Below are positions 27,336 through 36,063 of a DNA stretch of 64,000 nt, in pieces. Numbering within the stretch: position 1 is the first letter of the stretch; the number at the start of each line of letters is the position of its first letter. The notes under the pieces were generated by a model, which worked only from the letters and a program-made list of their open reading frames with translations, did no database searches and was not told where the DNA came from. This stretch comes from Janthinobacterium sp. 344 (GTDB lineage Bacteria; Pseudomonadota; Gammaproteobacteria; Burkholderiales; Burkholderiaceae_D), in assembly GCF_900112025.1 (NCBI RefSeq), contig NZ_FOKL01000010.1, forward strand, positions 62,001-126,000, given 5' to 3'. The translations under genes were made by a program, and so were the position numbers.

Positions 27336-27761
27336 ACATTTATTTACTTTGTACAAATTCTGCAAAGCAACACTTTTCGACGAATTATTGCTGGTAAAAC
27401 ACGATATTGCCAACATAATAATTTTATGTTGTAAAAAAACGCCATTCAACATTTTTTAAAACGCTGATTTTTAAAAATTAAAAATCGCAATTTAACAATT
27501 AAATTAAATATTCTTCAGTATCTTCAATTTATTGCCAAATCCGACACGGTTGCTGTCCTTTTTTTCTTGCTGAGAAGACATAATGTTTGCCTCGACAAGT
27601 TAAAAGTGCATTTATAACAATATTGCGCTAAGTAGTCTTCCACTTCCCTTTGACGTGGTCCGGCCTACCGTACACAGCTCAGCAAGCCATTTATCCGATG
27701 GCCAGGTTGATGCTCGTGTACCGCTTGTCGTTATTAAAACTACTACGGAGTAATTGTTACA
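27336..27761. other. AT-rich gene-free region upstream of the TonB receptor
   Basis: About 425 bp with no gene. From ~27340 to ~27560 it is much richer in A+T than the surrounding DNA and includes a perfect 9-bp dyad GATTTTTAA-AAA-TTAAAAATC at 27466-27486. Such DNA suits a regulator site, a nucleoid-protein (H-NS/MvaT-like) site or UP elements for the receptor gene. I could not fix a promoter by eye. Confidence 0.6.
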
Positions 27762-30500
27762 ATGGCATTTAAAGAAAAAATCGGCGTGCGCAGCGTACGC
27801 CTGGCCCTGACCGTACTGGCAGGCAGCGTCTTGTTCTCTGGCCAATCCATGGCGGAAGAAGCAATTCAAAAAGTAGAAATCACCGGTTCGAGTATCAAAC
27901 GTATCGCCGTGGAAGGTGCATTGCCTGTGCAACGCCTGACGCAAGAAGCGATCGCCCGTACCGGCGCGAACACCGTGGCTGACCTGGTACAAAGCCTGCC
28001 AGCCATGCAAGGTTTCACCATCGGCGCTGTCGCTGCCGGCTCCAACTCGGGTGGCCGCACCAGCGCGTCGATCCATGACATCGGCGAAAGCTACACCCTG
28101 GTTCTGCTGAATGGCCGCCGCATCGCGCCACAAGGCTCGGGCACCTCCGTCAACCTGAACGCCATTCCGATGAGCGCGGTTGAGCGTGTCGAGATCCTGA
28201 CCGACGGCGCTTCGGCCCTGTACGGCTCGGACGCCATTGCCGGCGTGATCAACTTCATCCTGAAGAAAAACGTCCAAGGCGGCACCCTGGAAGCCACCTA
28301 TGGCGGCCCGGAAGATAAAGGCGGCAACGCCTGGAACACCAACGTCACCTACGGCTTCGGCGATCTGGACGAAGACCGCTTCAACGTGCTGGTATCGTAC
28401 CGCCACGATGAGCAATCGAAACTGAAGGCAACGGACCGCTCGTTCGCCCGTTCGTCGTACATTCCTGTCAGCTACGGCGGCAAGAACTACATCTACGACC
28501 GCACCAGCCCGTCGACAGCACCAGGCAACGCCACCGTCGCCTTCAAGGACAGCAACACCAACCCACAACTGCAGTTCAGCCCCTACCTGGCGGCCAACGG
28601 CAATTGCGGCCCGACCAACTACGTGACGGCAACCAACGCCGCAGTATGCGGCTTCGATGGCGGTTCGACCGTTGAAATCGTTCCAGAATCGAAACGCGAC
28701 AGCCTGTTCGCACGCGGCACCTACAAACTGACGGACAACCTGAATGCGTTTGCCGAAGTCGCCCTGTCGCGCTTTGACCTGACCGCGCGTATCGCCGCCA
28801 ACCCGGTGCCTATCAGCATTGCCAAGGGCAGCGCGCTGTACAACCAATACGTCCAGCCATACCTGACACCAGCGCAGCAAGCTGACGTCAAGACCGTCAC
28901 CGCCAACTACCGCATGGTGGACTGGGGCACCCGCGCCAGCAACACCATCACCGACACCAAGCATTTCGTCGTCGGCGTGGAAGGCGAAGTAGGCGAATGG
29001 AACGTGGAATCGGCCCTGACCTGGTCGCAAAACGCGATCGATGAGCGCTATGTGGGCGGCTATGCCAAGAACGCCGAGTTCAAGGCCATGCAAAGCAATC
29101 CGCTGTTCAACCCGTTCGTACCGGCTGGCAACGCCTCGCCAGCACTGCAGCAACTGATCAACGATTCGCAATTCAACGGCTCGATCCGTACGGCATCGAC
29201 CACCATGCGCGGTATCGATGCGCACGGTTCGCGCGAACTGTTCACCCTGCCAGGCGGCAAGGCCAATATCGGTATCGGCGGCGACTACCGCGAATACAAA
29301 TATGAGCAAACGCCATCGAACGGCGCGAGCAGCGACACGATCTACAACTTCAACACCTCGGCACGCTACGACCTGAGCCGCGAAACGTATGGCGTGTTCG
29401 CCGAGTTGCTGGCACCTGTCACCAAAACCGTGGAAGTGAGCCTGGCAGGCCGTTACGACACCATCACCAAGATCGATAACGGTGTGGTGAACAAGACCAT
29501 CGGCAAAGACCAAAGCGCCAGCACCTACAAAGTGACGGCACGCTGGCAGCCAGTGCAGCAAGTACTGCTGCGCGGTTCGTATGGCACGGGCTTCAAGGCA
29601 CCGAGCATGCTGGACATCGGTCAACCACTGGTCAACAACGGCTTCACGGCCAAACCATGGGATTGCCCGTTCCCAGGTAACGACCTGTGCCGCGGCAAAG
29701 CTCAGCAATACAACCAGCTGGCTGGCGGTAACGAAAACCTGAAACCGGAAAAATCGAAACAGTACACCGTTGGTTTCCGTATCGAACCTAGCTCGGCATT
29801 CTCGTTTGGCGCCGACCTGTGGGACGTGAAAATCACCGACGCGGTATCGGCAGTGAGCGAAACCCAGGCCTTCGGCAATCCATCGCTGTACAAAGACCTG
29901 TTCGGTACCTACACCGAGCCATCGACCGGCAATACCTACTATGCGTTCAAGTCGCTGTCGATGAACATCGGCCAAACGCATAACCGCGGTATCGACTGGG
30001 ACATGACGGCACGTCATCGCTTTGATTTCGGTAACCTGACGGCCAACCTGAGCGGCACCCATATGCTCAAGGCGGACTACACCGTACCGGGCACCAAGAA
30101 TACGTGGACGACCAACATGAACTACTTCGGTATCACCGATGCAGTCACGTTCCGTAACTTGATCAAGCTGAACATGAGCCTGGAAACGGGCAAGCTGACC
30201 AGCACCATGGTTGTCAGCTATCGCAACGGCTACACCGATGCAGCCGCTTCGGTGCTGAACGTCGATACCAAGAAACTGGAAACGATCCGTCTGGAAGTTC
30301 CTTCGTACACCACCGTCGATCTGCAAGGCCGCTATGCCTTCAACTCGGCTGTGACCCTGCGCGCTGGTATCAAGAACCTGTTTGACCGTGAGCCGCCGCT
30401 GTCGCTGCGCGCTTCGTCGGGCCACCAGGTTGGCTTCGACCCACGCTACGCTGATCCAATGATGCGTTCGTTCTACTTCACCGGTAGCTACAAGTTCTAA
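27762..30500 (+). CDS. TonB-dependent receptor
   Basis: A 912-residue outer-membrane active transporter. A signal peptide (cleaved after QSMA, ~31) is followed by a possible TonB box/plug entry QKVEITGSSIKR, the plug domain (TGANTVADLVQSLPA, LVLLNGRRIAP, VERVEILTDGASALYGSDAIAGVINFILKK) and a long barrel ending FYFTGSYKF. Codon use seems slightly less GC-biased than its neighbours (CCA, GCA, CAA frequent), as in highly expressed or acquired genes. The ligand is unknown; the plug type occurs in receptors for carbohydrates, peptides and other large nutrients. It is monocistronic before a strong terminator. Confidence 0.95.
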   Translation: MAFKEKIGVRSVRLALTVLAGSVLFSGQSMAEEAIQKVEITGSSIKRIAVEGALPVQRLTQEAIARTGANTVADLVQSLPAMQGFTIGAVAAGSNSGGRTSASIHDIGESYTLVLLNGRRIAPQGSGTSVNLNAIPMSAVERVEILTDGASALYGSDAIAGVINFILKKNVQGGTLEATYGGPEDKGGNAWNTNVTYGFGDLDEDRFNVLVSYRHDEQSKLKATDRSFARSSYIPVSYGGKNYIYDRTSPSTAPGNATVAFKDSNTNPQLQFSPYLAANGNCGPTNYVTATNAAVCGFDGGSTVEIVPESKRDSLFARGTYKLTDNLNAFAEVALSRFDLTARIAANPVPISIAKGSALYNQYVQPYLTPAQQADVKTVTANYRMVDWGTRASNTITDTKHFVVGVEGEVGEWNVESALTWSQNAIDERYVGGYAKNAEFKAMQSNPLFNPFVPAGNASPALQQLINDSQFNGSIRTASTTMRGIDAHGSRELFTLPGGKANIGIGGDYREYKYEQTPSNGASSDTIYNFNTSARYDLSRETYGVFAELLAPVTKTVEVSLAGRYDTITKIDNGVVNKTIGKDQSASTYKVTARWQPVQQVLLRGSYGTGFKAPSMLDIGQPLVNNGFTAKPWDCPFPGNDLCRGKAQQYNQLAGGNENLKPEKSKQYTVGFRIEPSSAFSFGADLWDVKITDAVSAVSETQAFGNPSLYKDLFGTYTEPSTGNTYYAFKSLSMNIGQTHNRGIDWDMTARHRFDFGNLTANLSGTHMLKADYTVPGTKNTWTTNMNYFGITDAVTFRNLIKLNMSLETGKLTSTMVVSYRNGYTDAAASVLNVDTKKLETIRLEVPSYTTVDLQGRYAFNSAVTLRAGIKNLFDREPPLSLRASSGHQVGFDPRYADPMMRSFYFTGSYKF

Positions 30501-30527
30501 TGTAACGTTGTCAATTAGCTTGTCCTG

Positions 30528-30566
30528 AAAGCGCCTTGCACTTCACCGTGCAAGGCGCTTTTTTTT
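30528..30566 (+). terminator. Terminator of the TonB receptor gene
   Basis: A perfect 14-bp stem AAAGCGCCTTGCAC / GTGCAAGGCGCTTT with a 6-nt loop, followed by a run of T. Confidence 0.95.
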
Positions 30567-30593
30567 ACGGCTCTGTCACTGAAGGCGCACAGG

Positions 30594-30621
30594 CGAAAAA
30601 AAAGGAGCCGCAGCTCCTTTT
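30594..30621 (-). terminator. rdgC terminator
   Basis: Read on the minus strand, the stem AAAGGAGC / GCTCCTTT (loop TGCG) is followed by a run of T. It lies 20 bases past the rdgC stop. Confidence 0.88.
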
Positions 30622-30641
30622 CCGTACCGATATATCTGCTT

Positions 30642-31538
30642 TTATGCAGTCGCTTCGCCACCCAAGGCTTCGACCACGTCGGCCATCAGCTTGGAGAGCT
30701 CGCCCGTCATCAGCATCACGTCGCCGTCGAAACGCTCTTCGTCGTTCTTCGTGCTCGATTCCGTTTCCTTGATCACGTCCAGCGGCTTGACGCTCTTGAT
30801 GGCCAAGGATTCCGTCAGCACGAACGAGATCTTGTCGTTCCACGTCATGGCCAGGCGGGTGCACTGCTTGCCGGCCGCGATATGGCGGCGCACGTCGTCC
30901 GCTTCCAGCGTGTGGCGCACGTAGCGCACGGTGGCCTTGCTTTCGCCCGTGGCGCGCAATTCCGTGTCCATGTCGACCGTGAAGCCGGCAGGCGCGTCGT
31001 CGGCCTGCAGCCATTCCGTCATCACCGCCACGGGCGAGCGCTGCACGCGCAGGCTTTCCAGCGGCAATTTGTCCACGGCTTTGAGCAGCAGCTTGATGAC
31101 TTCATCGGCTTTCGCCGGGCTGGCGGCATCGACCACCAGCCAGCCATTGACGGGGTCGATCCACGTCCAGACGTTGCTGCGGATGCTGAAGGCGCGCGGC
31201 AGCAGCTCGTCGGCCACGCGTTCCTTCAATTCCTTCATGGCCTTCTTGCCGGGCGCAAAACCTTGCGCTTCTTCCATCTCGGCGGCGCGGGCCTTGGCCA
31301 CCTGGTTGATGACGGTCGCTGGCAACAGTTTCTTTTCCGTGCCCAGCAAGATCAGCATCTGCTTGTTGACCACGTGGACCAGGCCGCCGTTCGGGCGTGG
31401 CGTATCCCAGCCCTGGCGCATCAGATCCATGCTGGTCGCCGGCGTAAATTTGTTCGAGGACAGCGCCTCTTCCAGTTGTTCTGGCGTATAAGCCCATGGT
31501 GCGGGCAGGCGGTAAATCTGAAGATTCTTGAACCACAT
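30642..31538 (-). CDS. rdgC: Recombination-associated protein RdgC
   Basis: A 298-residue DNA-binding protein that forms a ring dimer around double-stranded DNA and modulates RecA. The start [11 protein letters not shown], the segment [27 protein letters not shown] and the C-terminal [16 protein letters not shown] match the RdgC family over its normal length (~300). In Neisseria and E. coli it affects recombination and replication restart. It neighbours dinB on the same strand, 116 bp apart. Confidence 0.96.
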   Translation of the reverse strand: MWFKNLQIYRLPAPWAYTPEQLEEALSSNKFTPATSMDLMRQGWDTPRPNGGLVHVVNKQMLILLGTEKKLLPATVINQVAKARAAEMEEAQGFAPGKKAMKELKERVADELLPRAFSIRSNVWTWIDPVNGWLVVDAASPAKADEVIKLLLKAVDKLPLESLRVQRSPVAVMTEWLQADDAPAGFTVDMDTELRATGESKATVRYVRHTLEADDVRRHIAAGKQCTRLAMTWNDKISFVLTESLAIKSVKPLDVIKETESSTKNDEERFDGDVMLMTGELSKLMADVVEALGGEATA

Positions 31539-31654
31539 AGTTTTTGTCTTCCGTTTGTTTCAGTAGTGCCAGGGGAACGCCATTCTACACTTTCGACGTG
31601 AAAATGCCGTCAAAAGCACCGTCTGGCGCGGTATGTATCTTGCAGGAAACGCCG

Positions 31655-32827
31655 CTACAGGGCGGGGAACAGCTCGGCCTGGGCCGGTATCTGCCGCGTG
31701 ACGACGGCCGGATCGCACAAGGTCGAGATGCGCACGCCCAGCAGGCGGATTTTCTTTTCGAACGGCACGCGCCGCAGGCAATCGCGGCTGGCGCGCAGGA
31801 TGGCGGCGGCGTCCGCCGTGGCGCTGGGCAAGGTGATGTCGCGCGTCACCGTGCTGAAATCCTCGAAGCGCAGCTTGATGCCCACCGTGCGGCCCGCCAG
31901 CGACTGTTTATCGAGGTCGCCGGCCACGCGCGTGCACAGGCTTTCCAGCTTTTCCGACAGGGTGGCGCGGTCGCGCACCACCTGCAAGTCGCGCTCGAAG
32001 GTGGTTTCGCGGCTGACGGACTTGGTTTCCCGGCTCGTCTGCACGGGCCGCTCATCGATGCCCAGCGCCGCCTGGCGCAGCCAGCCCGTGTACAGGTCGC
32101 CGAACTGCGTGCGCAACATGGCCAGGTCGGCCCGCGCCAGCTCGCCGATGGTCACGATGCCCAAGGCTTCCAGCTTGGCCGTGGCCTTCGGGCCGATGCC
32201 ATTGATCTTTTTCGCCGGCAAGGGCCACACGCGCGTTTCCACATCCTCGGGCGACAAAATGGTCAGGCCGTCGGGTTTTTCCAGATCGGAACAGATTTTT
32301 GCCAGCAATTTGTTGGGCGCCAGGCCGATCGAGCATGACAGGCCCGTCGCCTCGAACACGGCCGCCTTCAGGCGCGCGGCCATGGCCGGTGCCTGCTCGC
32401 CGTATGCCGTCAGGTCGACATAGATTTCATCGATGCCCACGTTCTGGATGATGGGACACAGCTGCGCCACGGCTTGCTTGAAGCGCGCCGAATACTCGCG
32501 GTAAGCCTCGAAATCGGCGGGCAGCAGGATGCTGTCGGGCGCCAGTTTCGCCGCCTTCATGATGCCCATGGCGGAAAACACGCCGAACGCGCGCGCCGCA
32601 TACGTCGAGGTGGTGACGACGCCGCGCCCCACGTAGTCGCGCATGCGCGCGAATTGCCGCGTGCCATCTTCCTGCAGCACGGGTTGCTGCAGGCGCCCGC
32701 CGCCGATGACGACGGCTTCGCCGCGCAACTCGGGATATTTCAACAGTTCCACGGAGGCGAAGAAGGCATCCATATCCAGGTGAGCGATCCAGCGGCGGGC
32801 TTCAGTATGGGGTTGGGCAGATGACAT
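31655..32827 (-). CDS. dinB: DNA polymerase IV (Y family)
   Basis: A 390-residue translesion polymerase. It shows the Y-family order: AHLDMDAFFASVE (metal site, ~14-26), AVVIGG, TSTYAARAFGV (YxAR), SIGLAPNKLLAKICSDLEKPDG, and the helix-hairpin-helix segment INGIGPKATAKLEALGI, followed by a little-finger domain. The catalytic pair is in VGIDEIYVD. The end AELFPAL resembles the beta-clamp-binding tail of Pol IV. I start at 32827 where GAGGTG precedes the ATG; longer frames are not conserved. A LexA box lies 45 bp upstream, so it is SOS-controlled. Confidence 0.96.
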   Translation of the reverse strand: MSSAQPHTEARRWIAHLDMDAFFASVELLKYPELRGEAVVIGGGRLQQPVLQEDGTRQFARMRDYVGRGVVTTSTYAARAFGVFSAMGIMKAAKLAPDSILLPADFEAYREYSARFKQAVAQLCPIIQNVGIDEIYVDLTAYGEQAPAMAARLKAAVFEATGLSCSIGLAPNKLLAKICSDLEKPDGLTILSPEDVETRVWPLPAKKINGIGPKATAKLEALGIVTIGELARADLAMLRTQFGDLYTGWLRQAALGIDERPVQTSRETKSVSRETTFERDLQVVRDRATLSEKLESLCTRVAGDLDKQSLAGRTVGIKLRFEDFSTVTRDITLPSATADAAAILRASRDCLRRVPFEKKIRLLGVRISTLCDPAVVTRQIPAQAELFPAL

Positions 32828-32871
32828 CAAAAACACCTCGCGGCGGGTCGGCTTGCCTGAGTTTGGCAAGA

Positions 32872-32891
32872 TACTGTGCATGCATACAGTA
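32872..32891. promoter_or_regulatory. LexA (SOS) box upstream of dinB
   Basis: TACTGTGCATGCATACAGTA is a nearly perfect palindrome with the CTGT-N8-ACAG core. It lies 45 bp upstream of the dinB start and 119 bp before the divergent peptidase gene, close enough to affect either promoter. Confidence 0.93.
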
Positions 32892-33009
32892 TTACCGGAA
32901 ATGCGCGCGGATGCAAGTTGAAACGCACTCGACACACAGGCGGCGCCTGGCGGTTGCTTTTCCCAATAGCAAGATTACAATCCTGACACAACTATTCAAA
33001 GGAGTTGCC

Positions 33010-35175
33010 TTGTCTATTGCCCATCACGCCTTGCGCCGCCTTGCCGTCTGCTCATCCATGCTGCCGGCCCTGTTGCTGTCCACGCTGGCGCCACCCGCGC
33101 TGGCCGCCGACACTACCCCGACCAATATCGCCGCACCAGTCGCCACCAGGACGGCCTGGCAGGAAATGCGCCACGGCACGCTCGTCACGGACGATTACCG
33201 CTGGCTGCAAAAAAAGACCGATCCTGCCGTGATCGACTACCTGAATGCGGAGAATGCCTACACGGCCGCCGTGACAAAGCCGATCCAGCCGCTGGCCGAC
33301 ACAATTTACGCGGAGGTAAAGGGGCGCATGCAGGACGTGGACCTGTCCGTGCCTGTGCGCATGGGCAATTTCTACTATTACACGCGCACGGAAGCGGGCA
33401 AGCAATACCCGCTCAACTGCCGCCGCCCCGTGGGCGCGAACGGCGCCTATGACGCCGCCGCTGCCGAAGAAATCCTGCTGGACCAGAACCAATTGGCCGA
33501 TGGCCACACCTTCTTTTCCGTGCGCGCGTTTGCCATCAGCCCGAACGAACAGTTGCTGGCCTATACCACGGACACGACGGGCTTCCGCCAGTACGACCTG
33601 CATGTCAAGGATTTGAAGACGGGCAAGCTGCTCGGCGACGCCATGCCGCGCGTGACGTCGCTGGCCTGGGCGGCGGACAACGCCACCCTGATGCTGGCGC
33701 AGGAAGACGCCACCACCAAGCGCTCGGACCGCCTGTTCCGCCTGCCGCTGGGCGGCACGCCGCAGCAGGTGTATCACGAACCGGTGGAACAGTTCGCCAT
33801 CGGCGTGGGACGCACGCGCGACCAGCGCTTCTTCGTGCTGACCTCGGGCAGCACGGATACCAGCGATGTGCTGCTGCTGCCAACCAACAAGCCGGAAGGC
33901 AGCTTCCAGAGCGTGCTGCCACGCGAAAAGGGCCACCGCTACAGCGTCGAGCACCGCGACGGCCAGCTGTACATTCTCACCAATAAAGACGCGAAGAATT
34001 TCCGCGTCGTCAGCGCGCCCCTGTCCGCGCCGCAGCCGCCACACTGGAAGCCCGTCGTGCCGCACAACAAGGACGCCGTGATCCAGTCCCTCGACGTCTT
34101 CCAGGGCTACCTGGTGGTGATGGAAAAGGCGCGCGCCCTGAACCGCGCGCGCATCCATGATTTCGCGCACAAGACCTGGAAGACGGTGCAGTTCGACGAC
34201 CCCGTCTACCTGGCCACGGCGGCCGGCACGCCGGAGTTTTCCGCAACGCAATTTCGCATGTCGTACCAGTCGCCCGTCACGCCACCCACCGTCATCGACG
34301 TCAGCATGAAGGATGGCAAGCGCACGGTGCTGAAGCAGCAGGAAATCGTCGGCGGCTTTGACGGCAGCCGCTACACCACGCAACGCTTGTGGGTAACAGC
34401 GCGCGATGGCGTGCAAGTGCCGCTATGGGTCGTCTACAAGAAAGGCGTCAAGCTCGACGGCTCCGCACCGCTGCTGCTGTACTCGTATGGCTCGTACGGT
34501 ATTTCCACGGAAGCCAGTTTCGCCATCAGCCGCATCAGCCTGCTGGACCGCGGCGTGATCTATGCGCAGGCGCACATCCGCGGCGGCACGGACATGGGCG
34601 AAGCCTGGCATGAAGACGGCATGCTGATGAAGAAGAAAAACACCTTCCATGACTTCATCGACAGCGCCGACTACCTGGTGCGCGAAAAATGGACCAGCCC
34701 GAACCGCCTCATCATCCAGGGCGGCAGCGCGGGCGGCTTGCTGATGGGCGCCGTCGTCAACATGCGTCCCGAGCTGTTCCACGCCGTGCACGCGGCCGTG
34801 CCCTTCGTCGACGTGATGAACACCATGATGGACGCCAGCCTGCCGCTGACGACGGGCGAATACCTGGAGTGGGGCGACCCGAACCAGAAGGCGGCCTACG
34901 ACTACATGCTCAGCTACTCGCCGTACGACAACATCGCCCGCAAGAATTATCCCGCCATGCTGGTGACGACGGGCTTGAACGACAGCCAGGTCATGTATTG
35001 GGAACCGGCGAAATATGTGGCCAAGCTGCGCGCGTACAAGACGGACGGCAATCCCCTGCTGCTGAAAACGAATATGGGCGCCGGCCACGGCGGCGCATCG
35101 GGCCGCTACAATGCCATTCAAGAGAGCGCATTCAATATGGCCTGGATGCTGTCGCAATGGAATATCACGCAATAA
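33010..35175 (+). CDS. ptrB: Oligopeptidase B-type S9 serine peptidase, exported
   Basis: A 721-residue prolyl-oligopeptidase-fold enzyme cutting short peptides, typically after basic residues. The N-terminal propeller spans ~45-430; the alpha/beta hydrolase domain carries QGGSAGGLLMGAVVNMRPELFHA (catalytic Ser ~576), TTGLNDSQV (Asp) and GAGHGG (His). RGGTDMGEAWHEDGMLMKKKNTFHDFI and TMMDASLPLTTGEYLEWGDP are typical of oligopeptidase B. TTG at 33010 is the best start: AAAGGAG sits 5 bases before it, and it begins a signal peptide (PALLLSTLAPPALAA), so the enzyme is probably periplasmic, unlike cytoplasmic E. coli PtrB. Confidence 0.9.
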   Translation: MSIAHHALRRLAVCSSMLPALLLSTLAPPALAADTTPTNIAAPVATRTAWQEMRHGTLVTDDYRWLQKKTDPAVIDYLNAENAYTAAVTKPIQPLADTIYAEVKGRMQDVDLSVPVRMGNFYYYTRTEAGKQYPLNCRRPVGANGAYDAAAAEEILLDQNQLADGHTFFSVRAFAISPNEQLLAYTTDTTGFRQYDLHVKDLKTGKLLGDAMPRVTSLAWAADNATLMLAQEDATTKRSDRLFRLPLGGTPQQVYHEPVEQFAIGVGRTRDQRFFVLTSGSTDTSDVLLLPTNKPEGSFQSVLPREKGHRYSVEHRDGQLYILTNKDAKNFRVVSAPLSAPQPPHWKPVVPHNKDAVIQSLDVFQGYLVVMEKARALNRARIHDFAHKTWKTVQFDDPVYLATAAGTPEFSATQFRMSYQSPVTPPTVIDVSMKDGKRTVLKQQEIVGGFDGSRYTTQRLWVTARDGVQVPLWVVYKKGVKLDGSAPLLLYSYGSYGISTEASFAISRISLLDRGVIYAQAHIRGGTDMGEAWHEDGMLMKKKNTFHDFIDSADYLVREKWTSPNRLIIQGGSAGGLLMGAVVNMRPELFHAVHAAVPFVDVMNTMMDASLPLTTGEYLEWGDPNQKAAYDYMLSYSPYDNIARKNYPAMLVTTGLNDSQVMYWEPAKYVAKLRAYKTDGNPLLLKTNMGAGHGGASGRYNAIQESAFNMAWMLSQWNITQ

Positions 35176-35189
35176 TGTGAAAAAAGCGC

Positions 35190-35218
35190 TTGCACAAGGA
35201 TTTTAGCCATCCTATAAT
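35190..35218 (+). promoter_or_regulatory. Sigma-70 promoter of tRNA operon copy 1
   Basis: TTGCAC and a perfect TATAAT are spaced by 17 bp, 56 bp upstream of the first tRNA-Val. Confidence 0.9.
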
Positions 35219-35274
35219 AGCGCCTCTTCCAGACGTGGTGACAAACGTCGGGATGGTTTTCTGAGACAAGCAAC

Positions 35275-35350
35275 GGGTGCTTAGCTCAGTTGGTAGAGCG
35301 GCGCCCTTACAAGGCGTAGGTCGGGAGTTCGAGCCTCTCAGCACCCACCA
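35275..35350 (+). tRNA. tRNA-Val (TAC)
   Basis: A 76-nt cloverleaf: acceptor GGGTGCT / AGCACCC, D arm GCTC/GAGC, anticodon loop CTTACAA with TAC, T arm GGGAG-TTCGAGC-CTCTC, and encoded ACCA. First of two copies. Confidence 0.97.
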
Positions 35351-35404
35351 AATCAGAAAACTGTCCAGTGCTTCATGGATCAGCAACACAGATCATACGA
35401 GCTT

Positions 35405-35481
35405 GGAGTGGTAGTTCAGTTGGTTAGAATACCGGCCTGTCACGTCGGGGGTCGCGGGTTCGAGTCCCGTCCGCTCCGCCA
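35405..35481 (+). tRNA. tRNA-Asp (GTC)
   Basis: A 77-nt cloverleaf: acceptor GGAGTGG / CCGCTCC, anticodon GTC in CTGTCAC, T loop TTCGAGT, and encoded CCA. It is 54 bp after tRNA-Val, probably in the same transcript. Confidence 0.97.
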
Positions 35482-35488
35482 ATAAAAG

Positions 35489-35523
35489 AAAAGCCCTTTG
35501 GTTCCCAGAACCGAAGGGCTTTT
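35489..35523 (+). terminator. Terminator of tRNA operon copy 1
   Basis: A 16-bp stem AAAAGCCCTTTGGTTC / GAACCGAAGGGCTTTT (one G-T pair) with a 3-nt loop, ending in T. Confidence 0.9.
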
Positions 35524-35615
35524 CCCATTTCCGCAGCAGAAATTGCGCCGGCATTCCTTCCCGTAAAAATTTTTGCGCTTTTCAGCAAAAAAAACACTTT
35601 TATTCCCAAGAATAG

Positions 35616-35645
35616 TTGCACAAGCAGCATAGCGCCCCCTATAAT
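35616..35645 (+). promoter_or_regulatory. Sigma-70 promoter of tRNA operon copy 2
   Basis: TTGCAC and TATAAT spaced by 18 bp. The spacer differs from that of copy 1, so the duplication boundary lies near the -10 box. Confidence 0.85.
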
Positions 35646-35697
35646 AGTGCCTCTTCCAGACGTGGTGACAAACGTCGGGATAGTTTTCTGGGTATGC

Positions 35698-35773
35698 GGG
35701 TGCTTAGCTCAGTTGGTAGAGCGGCGCCCTTACAAGGCGTAGGTCGGGAGTTCGAGCCTCTCAGCACCCACCA
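35698..35773 (+). tRNA. tRNA-Val (TAC), second copy
   Basis: Same 76-nt sequence as 35275-35350, with anticodon TAC and encoded CCA. Confidence 0.97.
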
Positions 35774-35830
35774 CCAATACAGAAAATTATCCAGTGCTTC
35801 ATGGATCAGCAACACAGATCATACGAGCTT

Positions 35831-35907
35831 GGAGTGGTAGTTCAGTTGGTTAGAATACCGGCCTGTCACGTCGGGGGTCGCGGGTTCGAGTCCCGTCCGC
35901 TCCGCCA
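35831..35907 (+). tRNA. tRNA-Asp (GTC), second copy
   Basis: Same 77-nt sequence as 35405-35481, with anticodon GTC and encoded CCA. Confidence 0.97.
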
Positions 35908-35914
35908 ATAAAAG

Positions 35915-35949
35915 AAAAGCCCTTTGGTTCCCAGAACCGAAGGGCTTTT
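35915..35949 (+). terminator. Terminator of tRNA operon copy 2
   Basis: Identical 16-bp hairpin to that of copy 1, ending in TTTT. Confidence 0.9.
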
Positions 35950-35996
35950 CCCATTCCGGAGCCAGATCCACAACACCACCGACGTCACCCCAAAAG

Positions 35997-36030
35997 CTAA
36001 CTTGTCCGGGGGTCTGACCCCGGCTGTTAG
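35997..36030. repeat. GGGGTCAGACCC-type palindromic element
   Basis: CCGGGG-GTCTGA-CCCCGG (36006-36023) folds into a strong hairpin and is framed by CTAAC and GTTAG. The 12-mer GGGTCTGACCCC recurs in reverse complement at 53965-53976. It looks like a dispersed intergenic repeat (REP-like). Confidence 0.5.
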
Positions 36031-36063
36031 AATCAGCGCTACCCCGACTCCGCCCCTGCCCGC

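Larger units (their letters stand above)
35211..35529 (+). repeat. Tandem duplication unit, copy 1 (tRNA-Val/tRNA-Asp operon)
   Basis: A ~319-bp unit including the -10 box, leader, both tRNAs and terminator. It is repeated at 35638-35955 with near identity; differences are a few bases in the leader and just after tRNA-Val. Confidence 0.9.
35638..35955 (+). repeat. Tandem duplication unit, copy 2 (tRNA-Val/tRNA-Asp operon)
   Basis: The second copy of the unit at 35211-35529. The tRNA genes and terminator are identical to those of copy 1. Confidence 0.9.

Noticed and set aside
27612..30425. 937-codon open frame antisense to the TonB receptor
   Set aside because: The sense strand has a complete signal peptide, plug and barrel. 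The antisense translation is Val/Arg/Gly-rich with no family feature.
35616..35955. Prophage or genomic-island attachment at the duplicated tRNAs
   Set aside because: No integrase and no partial tRNA 3' end repeat is present; the flanks are ordinary genes.
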